Numbered from the stretch's first letter, positions 22,001-33,344 are shown. The stretch: DNA of 64,000 nt from Toxonevra muliebris (GCA_963691655.1 OY829326.1:96031235-96095234), one strand, 5' to 3'. The notes: generated by a model not told the origin, from the letters alone. Numbers and translations are program-made.

Positions 22001-22190
22001 GTAATGAGAGTTTTTGAGTACATACTTAAGTCTTAGTTTATTATTAATTGTTTATGGTTAATATATGAGAAAATATGTATACTTTATAGGAAACCCATGA
22101 AAACTGATGCATTTGAGTATAAATGTGTATAACTTAAGACAAAAACATACAATAATGAGTGTCCGAAAATTAATTTTTTGTATAGAGTTG
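19026..22190. other. Intergenic; possibly distal 3' UTR of the BTB gene
   Basis: No supported gene. A 20-bp-arm inverted repeat GTTGCTTGTGTTTTGTTT / AAAACACAAGCAATTGCC lies at 20262-20315. A TA microsatellite is at 20945-20962. From about 20880 to 22190 the sequence is very A/T-rich with TTTATT words. It could be part of a long 3' UTR of the minus-strand BTB gene, but this is only a guess. Confidence 0.35.
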
Positions 22191-22191
22191 G

Positions 22192-23012
22192 GCCGGTTTA
22201 ACCTTTAGAGTACCGGGGAGGCCACTATAGCGGCCAACAATATATAGTTTTAAAAAAAAATCATGAAGCTTAATACTCGTGAGTTTTTGGGGTCGCTAAA
22301 TCCTAATCTGCATACAGAATTCCAAAATTCAGTATGGCGGACAAATTTTTGAAAAATTGATCTAATTCGTTTGAAACTTGTTTCTCGGGGGTTTTCGGGG
22401 GGATCCGAATCTGTTAACAGAATTTCAAAATAGAAGATGGCGAACCAATTTTTGAATGAATGGAGTGGATGTGAATACTAAAACAATTGAACAAATAAGG
22501 ATAAAAACGTTGAATAAATGTAAACGTGGATAGTAGATATAGTTGCTTACAATTGTTCAACTTCTGAATACCATAAGTAATATTTATATTTGTAACCTAA
22601 GAACACGCGAGTAACAAGTTTGAAACGAATTAGATCAATTTTTCAAAAAGTCGTTTGTCATTTTGAATTTTGAAATTCTGTTTACAGATTCGGATTGAGC
22701 GACCCCAAAAACCCTCAGTAACAAGTTTCAAACGAATTAGATTTGTCCGCAATATTGAATCCGCCATCTGGAACTTTGAAATTCTGTTCACTGATTCGGA
22801 TCCCTCCAAAAACCTCCGAGCAACAAGTTTCGAACGAATTAAATCAATTTTTCAAAAAATCGTCCGCCATATTGGACATGCTATTTGAATATTGAAATTC
22901 TATTTATAGATTCAGAGACTCAAAAAACCCCCGAATAACAAGTTTCACGTGAATTAAAAAATTTTTTCCGAAAGTCATTTGTCGTTCTGTTGCCGGGCCG
23001 GGGTGGCCACTA
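22192..23012. repeat. Foldback array of about 100-115 bp units
   Basis: The motif AACAAGTTTGAAACGAATTA and close variants start at 22613, 22720, 22822 and 22937 (spacing 107, 102, 115), each preceded by GATTCGGAT...CCAAAAACC and followed by TTTTTCAAAAA-TCGTCCGCCATATTG. Two units to the left (22280-22460) are in the opposite orientation. The whole is bounded by two direct GGCCACTATA words (22220 and about 23003). Structure typical of foldback or satellite-like MITEs. Confidence 0.65.
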
Positions 23013-23545
23013 TATATATTGACGTTTGTATTTACCGAACAGACTTAATTTTAATAAAAATTTCCACATGAACAAATTTTAAATTTCTATGGAAAATTGC
23101 AGGCCATCTAAAGGTACAAGTCTACAAGTCTTTAAGATGCAATTCTGTGGTTATTTCTGAGAAAAAAATTGTTGTAGACATAGGGTATATTTTCAACCTC
23201 TACTAATGAGTGTTTAAGAAAATCCCCTAGGTTAAATATTTATTACCAGGTATTGCATTATGGCTTCCATAATATTACACACAAAGCAAAAAAGTAGGCT
23301 CCTTGCACAGAAATAATTAATAAACCCTTATTCTCATGTTACATTTGTAGGTAATAACTTTTTTAAGTTGAAAACATTTGCTACTTAAAATCCAAAAATA
23401 TATGTATATTTTTACAAAAAGTTGTGTAATAATGTGCCTAATGTTGTGCATTTCATTTATGCTCTATAATATGATGAATCAATTTCTGATACCAAGTTTG
23501 TAGCCAAATTATGCCGTCGTAAAGATACAGTATTTCATGGAGTAC

Positions 23546-23780
23546 TCTCCACCAGTCTAGACTAGACTTGTCTCCACCAGTCTAGACTAGACTTGTCTCC
23601 ACCAGTCTAGACTAGACTTGTCTCCACCAGTCTAGACTAGACTTGTCTCCACCAGTCTAGACTAGACTTGTCTCCACCAGTCTAGACTAGACTTGTCTCC
23701 ACCAGTCTAGACTAGACTTGTCTCCACCAGTCTAGACTAGACTTGTCTCCACCAGTCTAGAATAGACTAGTCTAGACTTG
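23546..23780. repeat. 25-bp satellite, nine tandem copies
   Basis: The unit TCTCCACCAGTCTAGACTAG followed by ACTTG begins at 23546 and repeats every 25 bases. Eight copies are identical; the ninth (23746) has AATAGACTAG, followed by a partial TCTAGACTTG. Each unit holds the palindrome AGTCTAGACT. The near-perfect identity means recent expansion or homogenisation. Confidence 0.95.
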
Positions 23781-23871
23781 TTTTCACTATTAAAGATAAT
23801 TTCACTAAAATTGTTGATATTAAAGTTTAGGAAACTTACTTTTGTCACATCGTACTGTCACTTAGTAGTGT

Positions 23872-23982
23872 AAAGCTATAAAGAGAATTGCGGCGTAAAT
23901 AAGCTGTTACCATAAAAACGCCAAGTCGACGTAAAATCACGGCGTAAATTCGTCGATAAGCAGCAATTCTGTATATAGCTTA
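23872..23982. mobile_element. Short MITE (AAGCTATA ends)
   Basis: AAGCTATAAAGAGAATTGC on the left is mirrored by a right end whose reverse complement is AAGCTATATACAGAATTGC. The interior has repeated ACGGCGTAAAT/GGCGTAAATA words. About 110 bp, non-coding. Confidence 0.55.
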
Positions 23983-24119
23983 AAGCTTAAAAAAAAAACA
24001 ACTACATTTTCTTTTTTCATAATATTCTTGCTATTTCAACAACTTTCTATGAAAAACAAACATAAAGCTATCTATTATTAAGAAGAGTTTTGGCGCTAAA
24101 GTTTACTTTTGTGTATACT

Positions 24120-24345
24120 GTGTGGAACCAAATTTGAACATAGGTTCGCTACAAAATGCTCACCGAACAATGCTCAAGCAGTGTAAATGGTAGCTTGAGC
24201 CGAACGAATGAAAAAATCTTCGTTCGGTCTGATCGGACTAAGTTAGATTTTTAGTGCGAATGCAGTTTTGCTGTTGTTGTGCCATCTACACCAAGCGAGC
24301 GCACAAGATTGCGCGAATGAAAATTTATTAGCTACGCAAAAGAAT
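24120..24345. repeat. Dispersed repeat, partner of 45362-45835
   Basis: About 220 bp shared in the same orientation with 45405-45790: TTCGCTACAAAATGCT, CCGAACGAATGAAAAAATCT, CTTCGTTCGG, TTGCTGTTGTTGT, CTACACCAAGCGAGCG. The copy here lacks an insertion of roughly 150 bp that the other carries after GAAAAAATCTT. Confidence 0.7.
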
Positions 24346-25658
24346 CCAAAAACCTTGCAGGTAAAATTTTGTGAAAAACTGAAAATCAAAAAGTTGTGAG
24401 GTTGTTGAAAAAACAATGGAAATATGAAAATTTCAGTATTTTTCCATTTAATTTGTTTGTTTGCTTCTTTATTAAAGTGACCATATTTTATTGGATCTTC
24501 AGTGCATAAATTGGTAAATGGTTGGAAAATGATAAATATTTTAATAGTAATGGACAATAAAATAGGTTTCAGTTTTCGTTTTGTGTTTTAAAATTTATGA
24601 AATACTGGCAATTCGAACTACAAACCAAGATTACTATATTTTTTGGCAAAATTTAATTTAATTTGAAATATTCTGCAGTTGGTACTGTTGAAAAAGGTGT
24701 AGAAACTTGAGCATATGAGTTTTTTGGTTAACATTTTTGTCTTGTATTTTTGACATAAAAAATGATTTGAAAATTAAATACATATATCGGTATTCTTAAA
24801 GGACTCTGAAGAGAAATATGCATGAACAAATAATGTTTTAAGTACTTCAGGTATTTATCTATTTATCGCCTTAAGTTTATTTGAATTTCGAATGTTTTCC
24901 TTTTCACTTATCAGAAACTATAACTGAGTCTCATTCAATATAGCAATATTTGTTAATGCTCATTCTCTTTACAAGATATAAAACGAATACATTATTTAAA
25001 GCAAGTAATTTTTGAATAATGGAAATTAAATTTTGAAAGGAAAAATAAAGAATTCCTAATTCATTCATTCATTTTTGAGAGAAATGCATTAAATATTGCA
25101 ATTTTTAACAGTTCTACAAATATTTTTAAGCTATATCATAGCATTACTTTTAAAGTTTTTCTTATTTAGGAATATTTCAAAGCATATTACTATAAAAATT
25201 AACTTGTTTCAAACACTGCATTATTGCCGGTTTTTTATTGTTATTGCTATACGCATTTTTTTAAGCTTAAAAACTACAATATAATGTATGTAAATATTTT
25301 TGTCTCATGAAATAAATGCAATTAAATGTACATTTTTGTGCAATCTCATGTTAAAAACAAAAAAACAGAAAAATGTAACAAAATAAAAAATTTTGCAACT
25401 AACTCTAAGCATAACAAACTCTTGTTCTCATTTTACTTGAAATTTACACATAAACTTTTTAAATATATATAGTAATAATTATAATGCTACACATTAAAAT
25501 ATACATAGTACAACATAAGTTAATTTAAAATGTAGTTAGAGTTAATTATAAGTAAATTGGCGTTTTTGTTTTGTTTTTAATGTTCTGTATGAATTTCTTG
25601 TGAATCTCACTCGTAACTTTCACAAATTATATCTAACGCAATTTGCACGTTATTTTAT
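24346..25658 (-). other. Probable 3' UTR / flank of the BTB-psq gene
   Basis: A 1.3-kb A/T-rich stretch directly after the BTB-psq stop codon (minus strand), with many TTTATT words (poly(A) signal in reverse). No separate coding capacity. The poly(A) site is not resolved. Confidence 0.4.
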
Positions 25659-27119
25659 TTAAATCATGTGGAGTGAACCTTTATCGTTTCGTTTGTAGAC
25701 AGCACCCGCGTTAGCAACAGTAGATGCATCAACAACTCCACCATCACTTACCAAATGATATGGTGGTGCATTATCCAATGTTGGGCTGCTCGAACGTTTC
25801 ATTTGCGCAAGAGCTTGTGTCATTATTGCGCTGGTGGTAGAAGTTGACGTTACGGTCGCTGAGGATGATGCACCACGTCCTCGCTTACGCTTCGGCAAGA
25901 TGCCCTTTCGCGCCATATAGAAACGTATCGTTGAGACTGGTATGTTGAACATGTTGCTGACCGTTTGAAATGTTTGACCTTTCGATACGCATTTGGCTGC
26001 CTGATCCAATGATGCCTCCGAGCGTCGTACACGCTTAAAGGAACCTGATGTATCCATTGCCTGTCCTGTCGTTTCATGTTCGTTATCAAAGCTATCGTCA
26101 TCGTGTGCGGCCACATAATTGTGATCCTCTTCGATGGTCGAGTCAAGATGTGTGTGCATGTGTGACGTGGCTTTTCCCGCAGCGGATGCTGCTACTGCTT
26201 TCGCTGCTGCTGCTGTTCTTATTTGAGCGAAATTTTCATATTGATCGAAAGCATTCGATGTTGAATCTTCTGCTGATTCATCAGTGGGCACATTTGAATT
26301 GTTTGACGTTTGCGTTTGGTGTTGCAGCAACATTTCCTGTTTGAGTTGCGCTTGCAATTGATGTTGATGACGATGATTTTGTGGTGATATTGTGTTAGAG
26401 TTGTTGTTGTTGATAATGCTACCGTCTCCATTGGCTTGATGTTGTAGCTCTTGTGGTTCCTTTTTCACCAAATGAAGATGCTGATGACGATGGTACTCTA
26501 ATCCAATACCGCCACCTTTACCACCACCACTTCCTTGCATTTGTTGAAGTGCACTTGCCGCTGTTGCTGCTGTTGTAGTCGTCGTTGTTGAATTTGTACC
26601 AGTATCATCTGTTTCTAGACTGTCATTGGCAGTTCCACCTGCTCCTATTCCCAATTCGCCTAAAGAGCCTGTTACTGCTGTTGCAACCGCTTTGTTTGTT
26701 AACGCTTTCAATTGATTTAAGTTTAACGCTGCATCCGAGCCGTATAGCCCTCGTATACGCAGCTGTTCTGCGCAACGCAACAATTGTGGTAATCCAGCTT
26801 GCGTCACATTCACTTCACCCTTGTACATGAAATCTACGAGTGCTTGAATTTCCCATAGTTTAATTTCGCTTGGAAGTATTATAACAGGATGCTTGCAAGG
26901 ATTCTCGGCGAGTATACTCTCGAAATATGATGAACAGGCAGCCAACACCAACCGATGGCAATGCACTTGATGCCCCTCACATGCTAGTGTCACATCGACG
27001 AAACGTTGACCCGCGAGCAGTTGCGGAAAGGCAGCTCCAATGCTGCCCAAATGACTGTTCCAGCGAACGCAAAATTCTTGTCGTTGTGATGGACTCATTA
27101 TGGGTGTGCTGCTGGTCAT
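25659..27119 (-). CDS. BTB/POZ and pipsqueak-type HTH transcription factor
   Basis: A predicted nuclear regulator of the insect BTB-Psq group (relatives: pipsqueak, bric-a-brac, ribbon). A single open exon gives 486 residues. The BTB/POZ domain is at about 14-130: QEFCVRWNSHLGSIGAAFPQ, FVDVTLACEGHQVHCHRLVL, SSYFESILAENPCKHPVIIL and ALVDFMYKGEVNV, the hallmark dimerisation surface of the ttk subgroup. A long low-complexity middle (about 140-340) has Thr, Gln, His, Asn and Ala runs. The single psq HTH at about 367-415 reads QAAKCVSKGQTFQTVSNMFN, IPVSTIRFYMARKGILPK, flanked by basic KRVRR and KRKRGR, which may act as nuclear signals. The first ATG (27117-27119) is used; Met8 is an alternative. 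The upstream UTR could be spliced. I cannot assign the Drosophila orthologue with confidence; CG8924-like or CG3726-like genes are candidates. Confidence 0.9.
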   Translation of the reverse strand: MTSSTPIMSPSQRQEFCVRWNSHLGSIGAAFPQLLAGQRFVDVTLACEGHQVHCHRLVLAACSSYFESILAENPCKHPVIILPSEIKLWEIQALVDFMYKGEVNVTQAGLPQLLRCAEQLRIRGLYGSDAALNLNQLKALTNKAVATAVTGSLGELGIGAGGTANDSLETDDTGTNSTTTTTTAATAASALQQMQGSGGGKGGGIGLEYHRHQHLHLVKKEPQELQHQANGDGSIINNNNSNTISPQNHRHQHQLQAQLKQEMLLQHQTQTSNNSNVPTDESAEDSTSNAFDQYENFAQIRTAAAAKAVAASAAGKATSHMHTHLDSTIEEDHNYVAAHDDDSFDNEHETTGQAMDTSGSFKRVRRSEASLDQAAKCVSKGQTFQTVSNMFNIPVSTIRFYMARKGILPKRKRGRGASSSATVTSTSTTSAIMTQALAQMKRSSSPTLDNAPPYHLVSDGGVVDASTVANAGAVYKRNDKGSLHMI

Positions 27120-28616
27120 GGGATATTAAATTTTAAGTGGAGCCGTCAATATGTAAATAAGTAATTTTTGTAAGGAAGAGTATGTATTCTTATTACATAC
27201 ATACACATATGATGAGATCCTTTGGAAGTATGCTTTGTGTAGTTTGTTTTTAGTAGAAAAAAAAGGAAGCGCTTGGTTTTTAATTACTTGCTGATTGCTT
27301 TCAACATTAACTGGAATACTGTAAAGAAATTAATGGCATAGTAAATGATTAATTATAGCAAAAATTTGGTTAATTATATCTATAACTAAATTATTAGAAA
27401 TTATTTATTTGGCTAAATTTTAAAGTTGTTATAGCCTAAAATTTCAACAAGCTCAATGGCTTACGGCTAATTTGAAAAATTAGGTATCAAAAACAAGTAC
27501 TGAAAAGCAGTGGCTACAAGTCGTAGTTAATTAGCAGGGATATGACAATGTTTACCCCTTCTCAACGTGCACTTAGAATTAAAAATATCGAATTTTTTTG
27601 CATTATCTTACACTACAATATTCAAAAAGTATTCTGTAAAAATCTATCTGATAATTAGTGTTAAAGATACCCTCCAATAACTATATATAGACAGCAGGGT
27701 ATTTCCGGACCTTAAGGTGTACTGAAAAAACTATGATCGTATTGAAAAATGATTTTTACAACGATGAATGCAACGCTTTGATCTATGAATCTTATTGAGA
27801 AATATCTACTTTCCAAAACGTCATATTAATTATCTTCGACACAAACCATACATTAGCTATGCCATCTGTTAAGTCAAACCGCACTTCACATTTATACACC
27901 AATCTGGAAGTATGATGTACTAAAAAATCGATTGCAAAATTCCACCCGAACAGACAGACATACACCATTGAAAGCGAGTTGATCAAATGGGCAAGAAAAA
28001 AATTTCATTTTATAAACTAGTGTAATTTTGAACGCATCTGTATACGATCGTATAAAATCCGCGTTATGTAACGCAATTGCCCCCTCATGTAACACTTCCT
28101 AACAAATCATCCAACTCGCCCCCTTCCCTCTCGTGTGTTACGTATTATGTGAACGACACCTAAAACTATGTTCTGGCAAAGTTTATTTATTTATTTTGGC
28201 AGTTCATTACCTATAGGGGAGAGTCACCGTTTGTGGAACAGCACCGGATCGGTTGTGGGACATCGATTTTTTACATACTTTGGGAAACCTTATGTATGTA
28301 CTCCCTATTTTGTTTTTAAAAATGAGATCACTTTTCATAAGACAGTTGTGGTGAATATTGACCCAAACAAATTATTTAGTCAATTTTTCATATACATATG
28401 CAAAAATCAAACAAGACAAAAAAAAAAATTGTGAAGTCATTCTAAAATTGCGTTATTTTTTGGTTGCCAGTATGATATGGCAACAGTTGTCGCATTCGGT
28501 GCCATGTCCGTCCCTCAACCTAAAAATGACGCAACAGTTATCGCATTAGAGACAAAATTGTTATTTTTCTCCCATATGAAATCAATCTACGTTTTTCCAA
28601 CTGCTGCCAGTGTGAT
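27120..28616. other. Upstream of BTB gene; relic of a TIR element end
   Basis: Holds the unmapped promoter of the BTB gene. At 28060-28160, read on the minus strand, a sequence GTCGTTCACATAATACGTAA with pyrimidine-rich CCCCCTTCCC blocks resembles the termini of the element at 56490-57492. The intact partner end is not evident. Confidence 0.45.
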
Positions 28617-28860
28617 ATGAAAACACTTTATGCATCACTTGTTCGTTCCCACCTAAAATATTGCTCAATCATCTGAAATACTTCATCAATTGTTCACTCT
28701 TCTAGAATAAAAGCTTTACTAGGTTCCTTTAGGAATGTTCCCCGCCCCCTTACCTAGCTAGTTACTCCTTAATTTGGCTGTGCTCCTTAGATCTAAGGCA
28801 TTTTTTTATTAACCTGTAATTATACCTGAACTTTTCATTCAACACTAATTAAGTTCTATT
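28617..28860 (+). pseudogene. LINE reverse transcriptase fragment
   Basis: The plus-strand translation reads KTLYASLVRSHLKYCSII, a stop, then NTSSIVHSSRIKALLGS and NVPRPLT. This matches the thumb region of jockey/CR1-type LINE reverse transcriptases (pattern L-x-x-S-L-V-R-S-x-L-[EK]-Y-C-S-x-[IV]-W-x-P). The stop replaces the usual Trp codon. Heavily decayed and truncated. Confidence 0.65.
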
Positions 28861-29559
28861 TTAATTTTTTATAGTCTATAACAGCAGTTTCCAAACTTTT
28901 TGGATTGAGGAACACATTGCAACATTAATAATTCCAGAGTCGCTCTACACCCCCAGAATTGATTTTTGTGGTTTTTCTATCTATCATACCCTCACTAACA
29001 ATTACTGAAGAAAAATTGCAGATAACATTTTTTATGATGAAAATCTTTATAACGACTAGACTTAACATACGAGGCAGTTTTTTTTTTTACATGCAACGAC
29101 TGTAAGTCCGACTACGATGAAGAAGTGGAGGAAAATAATAAATAAAAAATTACACAGTGCAACAGTCAATCTATGATCCGTGTTCTTTCTATACATTTTG
29201 AAAGTACTTATATTCGGTAAGAAAACCATAGCTAGGTGAAGTAGCTGTGAAGTGGTCACATTTTTTAAATACGTATAACATTTTCCAACTTGGAAAAGTT
29301 GGGGCCTTATATATTTTTTAGTTTCTTCTATGAAAGTTAACTATTGATTGTCCTTTGCTTTCGAGCTAACCGTACAGCTTCCGTTGGATTTGAACAGAGG
29401 GCTCCTGTAATGTACTTTAAACGCATTTTTCTCGTAACAACGTTTTCGTTTATTCGGGTTTAGTGCCAAATTGACAATATTTTCAACTTCAACTGCTTAT
29501 AACTCAGGTAAATTTTTATCAAATCGACTTGAGGTATATAAAAGGATGTTGCAGTAAGG
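28861..29559. other. Intergenic
   Basis: No supported gene. Contains AATTACACAGTGCAACAGT (about 29149), also present at about 39452; possibly a fragment of a dispersed element. Confidence 0.35.
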
Positions 29560-30049
29560 CTGTGCAAAAAATGTCCCTAATCCGGTGCTAAGTGTCAAAT
29601 TGACACTGTATAAGAAAATATTATTTTCAATGTATTTTTAATGCATTTTTTGTCTTTTGCGCATCATTTCTACAATGTTTTTTTTTTAATATTAGCTAGT
29701 GTGTTGACATTATTGCGTATTTTGGTTTGTTTTTGGAGGATTTGTGTTAAAAAAATGATAATGAAGAACAACCATATGCAACCGGCGAGGATGATGATTA
29801 TGTACTAGAAGAAATAGGTTCTGATGGCGAATACGATAGTGATAACTCGGATTCAGAATTTTTCGCACTAGAAGCGAGAGAAGAGGCCGTTTTACAGCTT
29901 TCAAAAACGGAAAAATTTAATACACTTAAAATTCCTTTCAATGTCCAAGTGAAAGTTCAACTTATTCATGCCAATTTGTGCACGACATTATATTTATATT
30001 ATATGTATGATTTATATTTATATGTATCTATGGCTGCTAGTTCTGTACT

Positions 30050-30375
30050 GGGCACTTGGTACATATCCAAACATTTTATTTTTTTTGTGGACCAGTGTTC
30101 TACGTTGAACTAAAATATGTTCTGATGATTCATCTTCCTCATTACAAAACCTACATATTGAGCTTTCCTCAACACCTATTTTACAAAGGTATGTAGTATG
30201 TAGAAACTGTTTTTGTTGAGGCCAATGCAGAATGTGTGTCTACTCTTATTATAGTTACCTAGAAGCGCTTTGGATTGCCGGAAGATTGGTAAAGAGTTCC
30301 TGCCTGAGTTATTCCCTGAAGGATTTCGTTTTGACGATAGAGAGCAGAGTTCTTGGCAGGAATAAACTCGCTCCA
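30050..30375 (-). pseudogene. LINE 3'-end fragment with C-terminal zinc finger
   Basis: On the minus strand, in shifting frames: KALLGNYNKSRHTFCIGLNK, then after a frame change VEESSICRFCNEEDESSEHI followed by LVQ. The C-x2-C...H spacing is the C-terminal zinc knuckle next to RNase H in I/jockey-type LINEs. Stops and frameshifts show it is dead. Confidence 0.65.
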
Positions 30376-30420
30376 ATTCGTTAAATTTTTGATAAGTGGG
30401 TTCAACGTCTAAAAATTTTT

Positions 30421-30530
30421 GGCCGATTCACAAGCTGTCATATACTTTCGTATAATTTTGTATGAAAAATGAGGGAATTAATGGCAAATGAGAGGATACG
30501 ACACCGAATAAGACAGCTTGTGAATTGGCT
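30421..30530. mobile_element. 110-bp MITE, copy 1 (TTCACAAGCTGTC ends)
   Basis: The left end GGCCGATTCACAAGCTGTC and the reverse complement of the right end AGCCAATTCACAAGCTGTC agree over 17 of 19 positions. The same element, with the internal word TCGTATAATTTTGT, recurs at 61913-62010. Confidence 0.7.
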
Positions 30531-31240
30531 AATTGTATCTACCGGGTAATTTTAACACTGTCGATGAAATTTTACTACCATTTGATGGTAGTTGTCCATA
30601 AAAATATGGGTCGCTGCTGATCCCGAAACTTTTTATCCATATGGACAATATACATAGTGTGACAAATGTGTTAAGCATGTCTGTACAAAACATCGCCTGT
30701 GAAAAATACGTAGCAAAAATTGATGAATAAAGTTCATGCATTGAGTTTTTTTAAGTAATTTTTTTAATTCTTGTTCATTTACTTTTTAATTTTTAACTTT
30801 ATTGTTTTTTTGATCAAAAATATGTCTATGAATTTCAATAAATATCACTTTCGCTTACAAAAAAAACACAAAATGACAATGTTTTTTCATTGTAAACCAG
30901 CTTTTTGGGTGCAGTGTCTATTTGACACTTTAGCACCGGATTCGTTCCAAAAAATTTCGACCGGATGAAGGTTAAAAAATTTAAGAGTGAAATAAATATC
31001 AGCTAATTACATCTTTTAAAAATATACAACTTCTGTGTCTACATATTAAAGTAGCTTATGTCTTAAATTGTATTCCCGAAATAGTCTCTAATTTTTCTAC
31101 AAATGGACAAGTTGGTAAAAGTTTTATCGAAAAATAGTAAAATAGTTAAATTTTATATAATGTACCTATGTGTTTATTAAATATAATTTTAATATAAGCA
31201 GAGAATCAAAAATCAAAGTTTTATATTCAGCTTATCTATA

Positions 31241-32409
31241 CGAGGGTTGCTTCTTAAGTTTTGTGATATGGCAACACCAGTGTACTTATGTCAAATCTGA
31301 CATCAGCTTCGTAAATTTTGATGTTTTTAATGGTAAACGTACTCGGAACTTGAAAAATTCATCTCGGCCAAAAAATGGATTTAAATCATGAACATTTTCG
31401 TGCCAATGATTTTTTATGATTTCCGACGTGGATTAACTCAACAACAGTCAACCGATCAACTCTGTTCTACTTTTGGTGATGGAGCATCATCCCGAGCCAC
31501 CGTGTTTCGCTGGTTTTCGGAATTCAATCGTGGTCGTAGTTCGCTCCAGGATAAATTTCGTGAAGGTCGTCCAAAATCGGTTGTTGTGTCAGAAAACATC
31601 GATACTGTGCGTGAACTGATATTGCAAAATCGGCATGTGACTTATCGTGAGATTAAAGCATGCTTGGGCATTAGTTCCACTTACATACATTCAATATTGC
31701 ATGAACATTTGGCCGAAGATTTGTTCGCTTTAGATACCGCAAAAAGGAAATGTTGAAAAAATACAATCGCGGTACTTCAAAAGACGTCTATAAGATCGCA
31801 ACAGGTGACGAATCATGAATATATGCAATTGAGCCCGAAACTAAACAACAATCGACTGGATGGATCTTCCAAAGTGAGCCAAATCCAATAAAAGTTGTTC
31901 GCGCACGAGGCACTTCGAAGCAAATGGTCGCCTATTTTTTCTGAACCCCTGGCCACCGTGCCATTAGAGCAACGTAGAACAGTTAATTCGGAATGGTACA
32001 CCACTATTTGTTTGCCAGAAGTGTTCGGAGAAATAAGGAAAACCAGCCGCCAAAGACGAATCATTCTCCACCACGACAATGCGAGCTCTCACACATCGGC
32101 TCAAACGAGAGCCTTTTTGAGCACTCAAAACATCGAATTGATAGGTCATCCGCCGTACAGTCCTGATTTGGCACCCTATGGCTTCCTTTTGTTCCCTCAC
32201 ATCAAAAATAAATTGCGAGGTCAACGTTTTTCGACGCCTGAAGAAGCGGTTGATGCGTTCAAAACACATGTTTTAGAGTTACCCTATTCGGAATGGAAAA
32301 AGTACTTCGAAAATTGGTTCAAACGCATGCATGAGTGCAAGTGTACTGATCTTTCTATTAAATATTTATTTTTACTTGTTCTATCTCAAAACTTTAGTAG
32401 CAACCCTCG
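31241..32409 (+). mobile_element. mariner (D34D) element, broken transposase
   Basis: The inverted ends CGAGGGTTGCTTCTTAAGTT and, at the right, CGAGGGTTGCTACTAAAGTT are flanked by TA on both sides (31239-31240, 32410-32411), as expected for Tc1/mariner. The transposase would start at 31375 (MDLNHEHFRA) but an extra base near 31403 shifts the frame. The N-terminal HTH half reads on to about 31740. TGDES is followed by a stop (31816-31818) where mariners have Trp, and another frameshift lies near 31940. The C-terminal half has HHDNASSHTS (second Asp) and, 34 residues later, YGFLLFP where an active element has CDFFLFP, so the third catalytic Asp is Gly. The element is non-functional. Confidence 0.95.
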
Positions 32410-32411
32410 TA

Positions 32412-32728
32412 GATTTAACTTACATTTTCAGGGAAAAATTGCGTTTTTAAACTTCCACAACCTCCGTTTTTCAAAAATGATTTTTATTCCAAAATTGCCA
32501 CATTTGTTCAAAAGCAAAACATTTGTCTTTTTTAATTTAATATGAATGCTTCCCGAATTACAGTGCTCTAAACATTTTTGTTTTTTTTAATGTCCTTTGC
32601 GGAAAAGTCTATAACTCAAACAGAAATCCATTTTTTTCAAATCATTTTTTTTTTTTGAAGTGAAACTTCTTTAACGAGGGTAAATTGAAGATTTTTCGAA
32701 ACTTATAAGAAACGAAGTGATGCTGTTG
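32412..32728. other. Intergenic
   Basis: T-rich spacer between the mariner and the TTAA element. Nothing recognised. Confidence 0.35.
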
Positions 32729-33330
32729 TTAACCCTCAAATGCATAGGTCCGCCTCAAGGCGGATTTGCACATATATTTAAATTATATCCCGTTATAAAT
32801 TTATTTTAAATCAAGGGCCAACCCCGAGTCTTTTTGTTAGTTTTTCAAGTGATTTTCTAAAAGCTGCTTTGTTCTAGTAACCGCAGTTCAAAAGTTGTGG
32901 TTATTTTAAATTGAAGAGTCAGGCATTTTGCCCATGAAAGCTATTTGATTCAGAAGTGTTGTTTTTTTTGCAGTTAATTTTTGTTTAAGTTAAAGTGAAA
33001 AATAAGTAAAAAAAAAATATTCTGGTAAGTAAGATTCAACATTATTGTGGAATATTCATTAAAAATTGTGGATGTATAAGTGATAAATAAGCGCTTAAAG
33101 TTAAATCGTCTCAATGCGAACCTATACATTGCACATGACAAAAATCAGCTGCTACTTATGAATACAATTTGCAATTTATTTTGGAAAAATGCAGAATTGG
33201 AAGGAAAAACGCCGACTTAATGTGTCTAAGATGACAGGAAAAGAAATTAAGGATTAGCAACCCCAAATTATGTTAAAAACAGCAACTTTTACAAAACAAA
33301 AAAAAAAAAGTTCATGCATTTGAGGGTTAA
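32729..33330. mobile_element. TTAA-flanked MITE, piggyBac type (CCCTCAAATGCAT ends)
   Basis: TTAACCCTCAAATGCAT at the left; ATGCATTTGAGGGTTAA at the right, a perfect 17-bp inverse including TTAA. piggyBac elements insert at TTAA and commonly begin CCC. The 594-bp interior is non-coding, with a short palindrome CCGCCTCAAGGCGG at 32750. Confidence 0.85.
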
Positions 33331-33344
33331 TGTTTAGCGAACGA

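Larger units (their letters stand above)
29560..30975. mobile_element. Possible piggyBac-like relic with inverted ends
   Basis: AATCCGGTGCTAAGTGTCAA (about 29578) and, inverted, ATCCGGTGCTAAAGTGTCAA (about 30943 reading down) flank 1.4 kb. Inside, a plus-strand frame at about 29758-29960 is strongly acidic (DNEEQPYATGEDDDYVLEEI, then GSDGEYDSDNSDSE), like the N-terminal region of piggyBac-type transposases. It has no in-frame ATG. The right side ends near a TTAA (about 30972); the matching left TTAA was not found. LINE and MITE fragments lie inside. Confidence 0.4.

Noticed and set aside
23546..23780. CRISPR-like regular repeat array
   Set aside because: The repeats are directly adjacent with no unique spacers, and the genome is an insect. 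It is a tandem satellite.
26048..26830. Plus-strand and alternative minus frames across the BTB-psq gene
   Set aside because: They are shadows of the CAG/CAC-rich middle of the 486-residue protein.
31813..32269. Minus-strand frames opposite the mariner
   Set aside because: Antisense shadows of the transposase.
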